The position numbers and the translations under genes are program-made. The notes under the pieces are model-generated. The model searched no databases. It saw nothing but the letters and a program-made list of their open reading frames with translations, and was not told the origin of the DNA. Shown here in pieces: positions 25,864 to 34,095 of a DNA stretch of 64,000 nt (position 1 is the first letter of the stretch; each line of letters starts with the position of its first letter). The DNA comes from Eubacterium sp. (GTDB lineage Bacteria > Bacillota > Clostridia > Lachnospirales > Lachnospiraceae). Location: contig JAETSX010000007.1 in the NCBI GenBank assembly GCA_021769425.1, forward strand, positions 21,908-85,907. Direction: 5' to 3'.

Positions 25864-28644
25864 ATGAGGAACGAAAACAGCAAAATTCAGATACCAACGA
25901 TAAACAAAGGCTACACAAAGCGAGGCATCGACGCCCTTCTTTCTTCTTTGGAAACAGGAATTATTATATTGAATGCCGGGGCCGGGTACGGAAAAACCCA
26001 GGCCCTGGCCAATTATGTGCGCAGTTTTCCCGGGAAAAGCGCCTGGTACAGCATCAGCGAAACGGATAATGACCTGATGTCTTTTATCCAAAATTTTACC
26101 AAATCCGTCCAGTATGCCCTTGGAAATTCCAGTGGGAATTTTGCCGTTTCAGCGCCTCTTTTGGAAAACATCGACATTGTAATGGAACAGCTCGTGATCT
26201 GGCTGGACGAGCGAATTGACTTTCTGAATATTATTCTGGATGATTTCCAGGAAATCACGAACCCCGACATTTTCAATCTGCTGGATATTTTAATAGAAAC
26301 TATGGAGCGCAAAATCCGTCTGTTCCTTGTGGAAAAACGCGCGCTTCCCCGCTTTTTCGACAAATATATCCAAAGCGGATATGCCGTCTGTCTTGGCATG
26401 GAAGAGCTGAAATTCACGCCGGAAGAAATCGCTTCCCTCTTAGAGCCTTCCAGCGACAGCCGCCTGCATTGGGCTAAACTGATCTGCGATTTTACCGAAG
26501 GATGGCCGGTGGGCATTGCACAGATCATGCTGCAATTGCGGCAGCAGAAAAAACCTGTTACCTCAGACATCATACAAAGCATTTGCGAAAAACTGGAGGT
26601 TTCCGATTATTTTATGACAAGGGTATATCGGATGCTGCCTTTCGATATTCAGACTTTTCTGAAAAAAACTGCCGTTTTGGATTATATGACTCCATCCATC
26701 TGCAATAAAATCGCAGGAATCCACAACTCAGACAGCCTGCTTCACTATCTGGTAAATGAAATGCTTTTTGTCCAGGCTCTTGGAGACGGCAGCAATTTAT
26801 ACCGCTACCATTCCATTTTCCAGCGGTTTTTGTTATCTCAGACACCTTTGGAAGAACAGCAGGAAACCCTTCGGACTGCCGCTTATTTTCTGCTGAAAAC
26901 CGGCGACAGGATTCAGGCTGCCGAATATGCCTGCCGGGGCAGCGCAGCGGATATTGTCCAGGCTGTGCTGGAAGTTTCCGGAGATTCCATGTTAGAAGAA
27001 CGCCTTTACGGGACCATGGATCGGTGGTTTTCATTCCTTGAAACCAACCATTGTGAATTGACTCCCAGAGCCAGATTCATTTACGGCAAATATTTGATGG
27101 CATTAGGCCGCACAGCCCAATCCCTTCAGCAGATTGAGCAGTCCGGAAAAGCCTTTTACGAGGAAGGCAGATTGAAAGATTACAAAAAGGTCCTCTTGTT
27201 CGCTGCAGCGGTAAAACGCAGATCCGGCGACCTCCAACTGACTGACGCATATTTAAAACAAGCTGAAGAATTTCCGGAAAATAACTGGAATGAGACAGCT
27301 AAAGCCGTCTGCACCGAGCAGGTAAAGTTAAAATGCTGTCTCCACCAGTTAGAAGAGGCCCTCGCCCTTCTTGACGAACAGACCCAAAAAGGAATCCGGT
27401 TTCAGCCGGGCAGCTTCCTTGCCGCCGCCTGGCAGGTTCTCCCGAAACTGGTTTTGGATCCAGTGCAGCGCCCTGTCTCCTGTGATATGCAGACGGAGAC
27501 TGATTCAAGGACGAACTCTTCTGCATACAGCATGGGAACAGAGACCATTCCGGAAGGATTTCTTCTCAGAAACTGCATCCTGGCAGAACAGATGAAGTCT
27601 TCCTACTTGTCGGGGGATTATCCGGCTGCCGGACATGCCGCAAAGAAAATGATTCAAAATTCTGAATATGAAACACTGCAGACGGCAATTGCCTGGGAAA
27701 TGCTTGCTGTTTTATCCTGGGATGGCGGAAATTACCGAAAAGCCATTGAACAATCCCGGACCGGCAGCGCTTTTTTGCAGAAAAACCACATATGGAATCC
27801 CGGATTCACCCCAAAGCATCAGCAGATTTTAAATGAAATCCAGTCCTTTCACCGGAATACCATAGACGCCCGCAGCCTGATTACCCAAAAAATAAACCAG
27901 GATGCTACTGACCCAAAGGAATCCGGAAAAATCAAAATCCAGTGTATGGGCTGTTTCTCGGTGTTTCTTCCCGCTTCTCCAAATCAGGAAATGAAATGGC
28001 GGACCAAAAAAGCAAGGGAATTGTTTGCCTACTTATTCCATCTTCAGGGAAACAGCGTTTCCAGAGAAGTTCTGGTGGAATTATTGTGGCCGGACGCAGG
28101 AATAAAAAGCGCAATTGCCCTGTTCCATACCACCCTCTACAGTATCCGGCAGTCCTTTGGACAGGAAGGCCTTGAGGATTTAATTTCTTATGAGAATAAG
28201 AAATATTCTCTGAATATGCAGTTTGTAGACTCTGACTTAGCGGAGCTGACTGCCTATTTCAAAGATGAAACCGCATGTACCGGCAATCCGGAAAAGATCA
28301 TCTCTCTTTATCCCGGAAGCTACATGGGAAACAGCGGCTATCTGTGGTCCTACGGAACGGCTAAGGAACTGGAGAACCAGTACCTGAGCGTGCTCCGTTC
28401 AGGCGCGTCCATGCGGACCTCCCAGAAGCTGCCGGAAGCCGCCATACCATTTTTCCAGAGAATGTTGGAAGCCGATCCCTATAACGAAGAAATCCTGACC
28501 CGGTTGATTGGATGTCTGTACCAAAGCGGCAGGCAATCCGAAGCAAAACAGCAGTACGATCGTATGCTGAAACTGTATCAGGAAGATCTGGAACTGGATT
28601 TTAAAAAGACCTTTAAAGAGATTGTGGCACAGGAGGATTTATGA
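25864..28644 (+). CDS. STAND-type ATPase regulator with C-terminal BTAD domain
   Basis: 926 residues, ATG at 25864 (an AAAAGGA lies 9-15 nt upstream). Residues about 38-46 (NAGAGYGKT) are a Walker A motif and IILDDFQEI near 125 a Walker B in a MalT/LAL-like NTPase domain. The middle is TPR-like helical repeats. Residues about 695-925 form an OmpR-like winged helix plus bacterial transcriptional activation domain (KARELFAYLFHLQGNSVSRE, then VLVELLWPD, ending in TPR helices EEILTRLIGCLYQSGRQSEA). It is transcribed divergently from the sheath operon and overlaps the ATPase gene, so it is the likely CIS activator. Confidence 0.88.
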   Translation: MRNENSKIQIPTINKGYTKRGIDALLSSLETGIIILNAGAGYGKTQALANYVRSFPGKSAWYSISETDNDLMSFIQNFTKSVQYALGNSSGNFAVSAPLLENIDIVMEQLVIWLDERIDFLNIILDDFQEITNPDIFNLLDILIETMERKIRLFLVEKRALPRFFDKYIQSGYAVCLGMEELKFTPEEIASLLEPSSDSRLHWAKLICDFTEGWPVGIAQIMLQLRQQKKPVTSDIIQSICEKLEVSDYFMTRVYRMLPFDIQTFLKKTAVLDYMTPSICNKIAGIHNSDSLLHYLVNEMLFVQALGDGSNLYRYHSIFQRFLLSQTPLEEQQETLRTAAYFLLKTGDRIQAAEYACRGSAADIVQAVLEVSGDSMLEERLYGTMDRWFSFLETNHCELTPRARFIYGKYLMALGRTAQSLQQIEQSGKAFYEEGRLKDYKKVLLFAAAVKRRSGDLQLTDAYLKQAEEFPENNWNETAKAVCTEQVKLKCCLHQLEEALALLDEQTQKGIRFQPGSFLAAAWQVLPKLVLDPVQRPVSCDMQTETDSRTNSSAYSMGTETIPEGFLLRNCILAEQMKSSYLSGDYPAAGHAAKKMIQNSEYETLQTAIAWEMLAVLSWDGGNYRKAIEQSRTGSAFLQKNHIWNPGFTPKHQQILNEIQSFHRNTIDARSLITQKINQDATDPKESGKIKIQCMGCFSVFLPASPNQEMKWRTKKARELFAYLFHLQGNSVSREVLVELLWPDAGIKSAIALFHTTLYSIRQSFGQEGLEDLISYENKKYSLNMQFVDSDLAELTAYFKDETACTGNPEKIISLYPGSYMGNSGYLWSYGTAKELENQYLSVLRSGASMRTSQKLPEAAIPFFQRMLEADPYNEEILTRLIGCLYQSGRQSEAKQQYDRMLKLYQEDLELDFKKTFKEIVAQEDL

Positions 28645-30848
28645 AGGAATACCAGAATTACGGGGAATTTTTAAATGATTTAGTAATATGGGGGGACTGT
28701 GTCTGCCGGCCGCAGCCTTCCGAAGATATTCACATGGACTGCTCTGAGATCCGCAGTCTGCAGCCTTCTAAGGACATTCACATGGACCGCTCTGAGATCC
28801 GCAGGCCGCAGCTTTCTCAGGACATTCACATGGACTGCCCTGAGAGCTGCCGGCCGCAGCCTTCCGAAGATATTCACATGGACTGCTCTGAGATCCGCAG
28901 TCTGCAGCCTCCCAAAGGCAGAAATCCCAAAGAAGCCTTTTCTGCCCTGCTGAAGAAAGCTTCCATCAGTGCGGATCACGGCGTTTTTTCCCCTTTTCTC
29001 TATCTTGCTCTTTTGGCCCGTCTGGAATGGACGGAAATGCTGCTGTTTGCAGCTGCACTCTATACAGGACTAAAGGGAGAAAGCCTTACTCCGGGCGTCT
29101 GGCAGTTATTTCTGACGGAAGAAAGAAGCGATTTCCAGGATAGCGGGAAAACAGACTCTTTCGAATGGGAACTGTTTTGTCAGTCCGCCCCTCTTCTTTA
29201 TGAACGGGAGTGGGATGAGACTTTTTTTGGCGTCCGCCTTAGAATTGTTCCTCGGATATTCCTTTTTCTGAAAGGAATCCTGGCAGAACCTATCCATATT
29301 CCCGGCCTGAACTGGTATTATCAGAAAGAAGATTTTCCCGGCAAGCCAGCCCATTCCCATTATTCCAGCAAATCCACTGCCGCCGGACATAGTCAGCAGG
29401 CAAACGCCCTGCCCTATCTGGGGAAAAATATCCGCCTCTGGGAAAGAATTGCCTCCTGCATTTCTGAGATTCCTGGACAGAAGCTGGTATATCTGAACGG
29501 CCCCAAGGGAAGCGGACGGAAACTGAATTACGCTTATCTCGCCGCCCTTTTCGGGAAAAATCTTGCCGTGATAGACTTCGAGCAATTGGAATCCCAGGCC
29601 CAGCTTCGGGACATTCAGACAGAATGCCTTTTGAATCACTCCATGTTTGTCATTGAACTGCCGGCGGACGAAACAGACCTTTCTCCTCTTCTAAACTGGC
29701 TTCAGGAAGAAGAAACTGTTTTTTTGCTGGGCGAGAAACCAAATCTTGTGAAAATTAACACGTTTCAGCGGCAATACCTCCCCTTTTCCATCCACCCCCA
29801 GGATATGTGGAAAGACAAAGAACTGTATGAACAGCTAACCCTTGACTACCAGTGGGAACAGGACAGGGTGCGCACCGATTTCCTTAGCCGCTACAATTTC
29901 CTGCCCGGCAGAACACGGGAAATTCTGGAACTTGCCAAATCCTATTCTTTCAGCGCAGGAACCTTCCGGATTACCGACGAACATTTGAAACAAGCTGTCC
30001 TGGGCGTGTCCTCCCATTCTCTGGATCGGTATGCAAAAAAAATACGCAGCATTTATCAGATGAAGGATCTGATTCTTCCGGATCTGCCCAGACAAAAACT
30101 ATTTCATGTCATAAACCGCATCCGCAACCGGAAACTCGTCTATGAAGAGTGGGGATTTCTGGAAAAATCAGCTTACGGCAACGGCGTATCCATGATTTTC
30201 GCCGGCCCGCCGGGCACCGGTAAAACAATGGCCGCACAGGTCATGGCCGGGGAACTGGGCATGGAGCTTTACCGGGTGGAACTGCCTGCCGTTGTGGACA
30301 AATATATCGGGGAAACAGAGAAAAAGCTAAACCGCATTTTCGGGGAAGCGGAAAAAACCATGGCGATTCTCTTCTTTGACGAAGCTGACGCACTGTTTTC
30401 CAAACGGACAGAAATCAAAGAATCCAATGACAAATACAGCAATATGGAAATTGCCTTTTTACTGCAGAAAATGGAAGAATATGAAGGCATCAGCATTCTG
30501 GCAACTAATTATCTGCAGAATTTTGACGGCGCGTTCCGGCGCAGAGTCAGCGATATCATAGATTTTCCTCTGCCCGACGCCCTCCTGCGTCAGCAAATGT
30601 GGAAGTCCATGATCCCCTCAAAGCTTCCGGTATCAGAGGAAATTGATTTCCGCTTTCTGGGAGAACAATTTGAAGTATCAGGCAGCGCCATCAAAAATTC
30701 TCTGATTTATGCCGGTTTTCTCGCTGCCGAAGCAGCAGAGCCATTGCTTACCATGGAACGAATCCTGAAAGGACTCAGCCACGAACTGGAAAAAAGCGGA
30801 AAAAAACTCAGCCGAAAGGAATATGGAGAATATGGGCATTTATTTTAA
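28641..30848 (+). CDS. AAA+ ATPase of the contractile injection system (Afp15-like)
   Basis: 735 residues; ATG overlaps the regulator stop (ATGA) with GGAGGATTT upstream. The C-terminal AAA+ module has Walker A AGPPGTGKT (residues about 522-530), Walker B ILFFDEADALF, sensor ISILATNY and an Arg finger region FRRRVSDIIDFP. eCIS loci almost always encode such a Cdc48/Pex1-like ATPase, required for particle assembly. The N-terminus contains four tandem 16-residue units (residues 24-87) rich in His, Met, Cys and Asp, then a helical region typical of the family. The repeat insertion is unusual. Confidence 0.92.
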   Translation: MKEYQNYGEFLNDLVIWGDCVCRPQPSEDIHMDCSEIRSLQPSKDIHMDRSEIRRPQLSQDIHMDCPESCRPQPSEDIHMDCSEIRSLQPPKGRNPKEAFSALLKKASISADHGVFSPFLYLALLARLEWTEMLLFAAALYTGLKGESLTPGVWQLFLTEERSDFQDSGKTDSFEWELFCQSAPLLYEREWDETFFGVRLRIVPRIFLFLKGILAEPIHIPGLNWYYQKEDFPGKPAHSHYSSKSTAAGHSQQANALPYLGKNIRLWERIASCISEIPGQKLVYLNGPKGSGRKLNYAYLAALFGKNLAVIDFEQLESQAQLRDIQTECLLNHSMFVIELPADETDLSPLLNWLQEEETVFLLGEKPNLVKINTFQRQYLPFSIHPQDMWKDKELYEQLTLDYQWEQDRVRTDFLSRYNFLPGRTREILELAKSYSFSAGTFRITDEHLKQAVLGVSSHSLDRYAKKIRSIYQMKDLILPDLPRQKLFHVINRIRNRKLVYEEWGFLEKSAYGNGVSMIFAGPPGTGKTMAAQVMAGELGMELYRVELPAVVDKYIGETEKKLNRIFGEAEKTMAILFFDEADALFSKRTEIKESNDKYSNMEIAFLLQKMEEYEGISILATNYLQNFDGAFRRRVSDIIDFPLPDALLRQQMWKSMIPSKLPVSEEIDFRFLGEQFEVSGSAIKNSLIYAGFLAAEAAEPLLTMERILKGLSHELEKSGKKLSRKEYGEYGHLF
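28710..28905. repeat. 48-bp in-frame repeat, four units, in the ATPase N-terminus
   Basis: Units of 48 bp encode PQPSEDIHMDCSEIRS-type peptides; units 1 and 4 are virtually identical at the DNA level, and 2 and 3 vary. The invariant core is DIHMD. Confidence 0.85.
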
Positions 30849-31686
30849 CGAGCCTCAGAAAAAACAACGCTGGGAATCGGGACAGGCAATTCTTCACCGG
30901 GAAGCCAGCGAATCAAAAGACAAAAAACAGCAGCAGAAAACCAGCGAATCAAAGGAACTAAAACAGCCGGAAACTATAAAAAATTCTTACGGAAAGCTGA
31001 ACTATCTGCATCATGGTAGAAAAAATGGTCAGGAACAACACGGTTTTTCACTGGAGGCTTTTGAAGCCCCCGGCACTCCCCTTCACACCGAAAAAGAAAA
31101 GCATCTTAATCCTGCCTCCATGAAAAAAATAAGACGAAACGGCAACCAAACGCTGTTTGCCTCGGAAGTTCCCCTGCATAACCAGGCCCTCTTCTACGAT
31201 ATGTCAGACAGTAAAAAAAGCGTCCGTTTCCTCAAATATATGAAGCTCCTGCTGAAAACCCAGGGCCACCAGACCCTGCAAGATGCCTTTGGCTTCTTAG
31301 ACCAGGAATCCGAACACAGGGAACTGGAAGTTTTAAAAAAGACATCCGGAGAACTGTCTCCGGAAGAATTCCAGTGGAAAAATCAGTCCATGAATACCCT
31401 GAACAGCCGGCTGCAACGGAAACAATCCAGAGAACGTCAGCTCTGTAAAGACCTGCAATTGCTGTTGGATCAGCGGCGCGAACAAGAGCGTACGGCCGCT
31501 GGACGCCCCCTGCAGAAAGCAGCGGAAACTACACCGGAAAGCAAAGAAAAAAGACGGGCCGACAACTTCCCCAAAAGACATTTTGCTTCTGTTTCAGAAG
31601 ATGCCGCCGTATCTTCTTCGGATACCTTCCCCGCTGCATCCGAAGCTCCGCCCGAAGAACAAGATTCCCCGGCAAAAACAAAATAA
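30823..31686 (+). CDS. Charged accessory protein of the CIS locus, function unknown
   Basis: 287 residues if the ATG at 30823 is used; the ATG at 30832 (MGIYFNEPQKKQRW) is equally possible. Both lie inside the end of the ATPase gene, so the genes are translationally coupled. The protein is Lys/Glu/Gln-rich, with helical segments (LEVLKKTSGELSPEEFQWKN, then SRLQRKQSRERQLCKDLQLL) and disordered ends. No membrane segment or known motif. As the last gene of the regulator-ATPase operon it may be an assembly partner of the ATPase. Confidence 0.7.
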   Translation: MENMGIYFNEPQKKQRWESGQAILHREASESKDKKQQQKTSESKELKQPETIKNSYGKLNYLHHGRKNGQEQHGFSLEAFEAPGTPLHTEKEKHLNPASMKKIRRNGNQTLFASEVPLHNQALFYDMSDSKKSVRFLKYMKLLLKTQGHQTLQDAFGFLDQESEHRELEVLKKTSGELSPEEFQWKNQSMNTLNSRLQRKQSRERQLCKDLQLLLDQRREQERTAAGRPLQKAAETTPESKEKRRADNFPKRHFASVSEDAAVSSSDTFPAASEAPPEEQDSPAKTK

Positions 31687-31687
31687 T

Positions 31688-31748
31688 TTGTAACAGTTCA
31701 GCCCAGGACTTTGCAGCAAGTGCAAAGTCCTGGGCTGAACTGTTACAA
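31688..31748 (+). terminator. 28-bp perfect hairpin after the CIS ATPase operon
   Basis: A 61-nt palindrome: TTGTAACAGTTCAGCCCAGG plus eight more bases pairs perfectly with its complement across the 5-nt loop GCAAG. It begins 2 nt after the stop at 31686. No long U-run follows (TAATTTCCC), so it may act as a terminator, an mRNA 3' stabiliser or a mobile repeat. The outer arm resembles the hairpin at 23774-23820. Confidence 0.75.
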
Positions 31749-31774
31749 TAATTTCCCGCCGCCTCAAAAAAACC

Positions 31775-32087
31775 TGTCCAAACTCCATGAAGTATGATAT
31801 AATCTATTACAAGAATTTACCATGAAGAGGGATCCAGCGCTTACCATGTGGAGGAACCCAGCGCAAAACCAACATATATCCACAATGCAGTGTGCTGGGA
31901 GGAGTCCTGATGGTTCCCAAAATAACCACAATCCCACTGGAAAAATGAGTCCTGATAGCCCCCAAATCAACCACAACTCTGCCAAAAGAAACCCTGGCAG
32001 CTTTATTCACAGGGCCATCCTGGAGCCAGAAAACACGTTCTGCTCATTCGGAATCAAATCACATTATCCCAATAAGGAGGAAACCAA
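31775..32087 (+). promoter_or_regulatory. Promoter and repeat-bearing leader of the coiled-coil gene
   Basis: TATAAT at 31798-31803 with a weak TGTCCA 17 bp upstream marks a probable promoter, leaving a leader of about 280 nt. The leader has two pairs of short direct repeats: ACCATG(N)nGAGGNANCCAGCGC near 31819 and 31843, and GAGTCCTGAT...CCACAA near 31902 and 31947. A frame from 31822 to 32091 is open and its stop overlaps the next ATG (ATGA), but its start has no ribosome site, so I do not call it a gene. Confidence 0.4.
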
Positions 32088-32612
32088 ATGACAGATAGCG
32101 AATTATTACTTGCAATATCCACTATGATGGATCAAAAGTTCAAATCTGAACTTCAGCCAATTAAAAATGATCTACAAATTTTAAAGGAAGATGTCAAAAT
32201 ATTAAAAGTTGATGTTCAGGACTTAAAGCACAATATAGATATCCTGAAAACCGAAGTCAAAGATCTTAGAAACGACGTCGACATCCTGAAAACCGAAGTC
32301 AAAGATCTTAGAAACGACGTCGACATTCTGAAAACTGACGTCAAAGATCTTAGAAACGACATCGATGACTTAAGGGACAAAGTAGAAAGCTTAGAAACCA
32401 GCGCCCAACGCATACAGAACAGTGTTCACCGTCTGGAATTATCTCAGGAGAACATCATTCTGCCGCGTCTTAACACGATTGAAGCCTGCTACACAGACAC
32501 CTATAACCGTTACAGGAACAACGCGGACAGAATGGACGCATATTTTGACGACACTGAACTGCTGAAACGTGTAGTATCTGAACATTCTGAAAAAATCCAG
32601 AAGATGGCATAA
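32088..32612 (+). CDS. Coiled-coil repeat protein
   Basis: 174 residues, ATG at 32088 after AAGGAGGAAACCAA. Residues about 15-110 are a continuous left-handed coiled coil containing three perfect 14-residue units DILKTEVKDLRNDV (two heptads each). The DNA repeats are 42 bp and over 90 percent identical (32238-32363). The C-terminal 60 residues (ENIILPRLNTIEACYTDTYN) look like a capping helical domain. Similar small coiled-coil proteins of unknown function are common in Lachnospiraceae. No membrane segment; no functional clue from neighbours. Confidence 0.8.
   Translation: MTDSELLLAISTMMDQKFKSELQPIKNDLQILKEDVKILKVDVQDLKHNIDILKTEVKDLRNDVDILKTEVKDLRNDVDILKTDVKDLRNDIDDLRDKVESLETSAQRIQNSVHRLELSQENIILPRLNTIEACYTDTYNRYRNNADRMDAYFDDTELLKRVVSEHSEKIQKMA
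32238..32363. repeat. 42-bp in-frame repeat, three units
   Basis: GAAGTCAAAGATCTTAGAAA and surrounding bases recur every 42 bp; units 1 and 2 are identical or nearly so. They encode two heptads per unit in the coiled-coil protein. Confidence 0.9.
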
Positions 32613-33395
32613 CTACCGTCTTTCACTTCTACGGCCAAATTTTTTCTTTTTCTGCTGGTGGGCCGCAATTCTTATATATAATGTTTCCGGCAGGAACCGA
32701 CCAAATGTTACCGCTAATTTTACCGAAAGTTTCGGAACAATTACTGTTTTTCCCCGCTTCATCTGCTGATATGCATAGCGGGCGCACCAGGCAGGGCTAA
32801 TTCCCCTCAGGGCAAATTCTACCTCAGCAACCTCATTAAACTCCGTGTTCACCGGGCCAGGGCAAAGACACCCAATATAAACAGGGCTCCCTTCATATCG
32901 AAGTTCCTCCGCAATTGCCCTGGTCAGGCTGGTCACATAAGATTTTGTAGCGTAATACGTTGCCATATAAGGTCCGGCAGGCATCAGCCCTGCACAGGAA
33001 GCCACATTCAAAATAGAGCCGTAGTTCTGCCGTTCCATTTTCTTCAATACCAGTTTTGTAAGAAGGTGCAGGGCTCTGACATTGACAGAAATCATATCCA
33101 GCTCTTTTTCCAATCCCCCTTCTTTAAAGACGCCACAATGGCCAAATCCTGCGTTATTGATCCAGATTGCCACCGGCTGATCCGCTACAGCCTGATAGAG
33201 GCGGTAGCAATCCTCCTCTTTGCTCAGATCCGCTTCCACAATCTGACATTCCGTTTTTAAATGTTTTGCCAGCTTCTCTAAGCGATCCCCTCTTCTGGCA
33301 GTAAGCGCCAGGGCATACCCTTCTTTTGCCAGTATTTTTGCAAATTCTTTTCCAATTCCGGAGCTTGCTCCTGTAATTACAGCATATTTTTTCAT
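32613..33395 (-). CDS. Short-chain dehydrogenase/reductase
   Basis: 260 residues from ATG 33395 (MKKYAVITGASSGIGKEFAK); an in-frame GTG at 33443 overlaps the upstream stop but would add a non-family extension. TGASSGIG is the cofactor-binding motif, NNAGFG the structural motif, and YYATKSYV the catalytic Tyr-x-x-x-Lys, with the Ser in NVASCAG. It belongs to the classical SDRs related to DltE/YqjQ, NADPH-dependent by the Arg in TARRGDR. Substrate unknown. The C-terminus is strongly basic (HQQKKKKFGRRSERR). Ends next to the convergent coiled-coil gene. Confidence 0.9.
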   Translation of the reverse strand: MKKYAVITGASSGIGKEFAKILAKEGYALALTARRGDRLEKLAKHLKTECQIVEADLSKEEDCYRLYQAVADQPVAIWINNAGFGHCGVFKEGGLEKELDMISVNVRALHLLTKLVLKKMERQNYGSILNVASCAGLMPAGPYMATYYATKSYVTSLTRAIAEELRYEGSPVYIGCLCPGPVNTEFNEVAEVEFALRGISPAWCARYAYQQMKRGKTVIVPKLSVKLAVTFGRFLPETLYIRIAAHQQKKKKFGRRSERR

Positions 33396-33439
33396 TTTAT
33401 AATTTGTTCCTTTCTCCTGTTTTCCGGCGCTGTTCGGTC

Positions 33440-33871
33440 TCACACCTTTTTATTAAACACTGACAGCTCCTCATGATCCTCCATATTAAAAAACTTCTGT
33501 CTGTCATTATGCGGGAAAAGAAGTTCCATATAAAGACTGCCCAGCAGTTCCTTAACCTCCTCTGCATTGACTTCCTCCACAGGCAGCTGTTCCATTTCCA
33601 TCTGTTTTAAATTCGAAAGCACCGCTTCTATCCGCTGTTTGTCTGTAGGCAGTTTTTCAAACATCGGCAGCGGCTTGGGAAGCTGCTTCGGCTCTTCGGT
33701 TTCCGGCTGCAGAATTTCCTTTGTCTCCGGTATCTTATATACGATATTCCTGCAGGTTTTCTCAAAACACTCCGGATCATATTTGGACAGATACTTTAAA
33801 TCCTCCATGGTCAGCGTGTGCTTGTTGTGAATCTTGATATAGATATTTACAAGACGTGTATCTTTACCCAT
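33440..33871 (-). CDS. Conserved-looking small protein of unknown function
   Basis: 143 residues from ATG 33871 (MGKDTRLVNIYIKIHNKHTL) after GGGAGGATGTT. N-terminal 50 residues look like a small helical domain (MEDLKYLSKYDPECFEKTCR); the middle is Pro/Glu-rich, and the C-terminal part is helical (EEVNAEEVKELLGSLYMELL). No catalytic or membrane motif. Its stop is 45 nt before the dehydrogenase ATG, and both are probably co-transcribed. The family is not recognised. Confidence 0.7.
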   Translation of the reverse strand: MGKDTRLVNIYIKIHNKHTLTMEDLKYLSKYDPECFEKTCRNIVYKIPETKEILQPETEEPKQLPKPLPMFEKLPTDKQRIEAVLSNLKQMEMEQLPVEEVNAEEVKELLGSLYMELLFPHNDRQKFFNMEDHEELSVFNKKV

Positions 33872-34034
33872 AACATCCTCCCTTCTGAATATATCCCCTT
33901 GCCGGATTTGTTCAGGCTGCAACGCCATTGAGCTCCCGCCGGGAACGAAGCCTCAGATTTGATTATTCCGGCGGTAAACGAAACCTCAGGATTTCTATTT
34001 CCAGTATAATTCTCCTGTCTGTCCCTTGTCAATA

Positions 34035-34063
34035 TTTACATACAGACAAAGCTGTAGTAAAAT
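34035..34063 (+). promoter_or_regulatory. Sigma-A-like promoter of the hydrolase gene
   Basis: TTTACA (34035-34040), 17-bp spacer, TAAAAT (34058-34063), followed by AAGGAG at 34081-34086 and the start codon at 34096. Confidence 0.6.
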
Positions 34064-34095
34064 AAAAAAATACACGATACAAGGAGATTCTAACA

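Noticed and set aside
1..31748. Complete or defective prophage, or a diffocin-type bacteriocin
   Set aside because: No integrase, terminase, portal, capsid, holin or endolysin gene was found, while DUF4255, DUF6760, the LysM tube protein and the AAA+ ATPase point to an eCIS-type machine.
31822..32091. 89-aa frame overlapping the coiled-coil gene start as ATGA
   Set aside because: It has no ribosome site, is composed of repeat-derived residues, and a longer minus-strand frame overlaps it; kept only as a leader observation.
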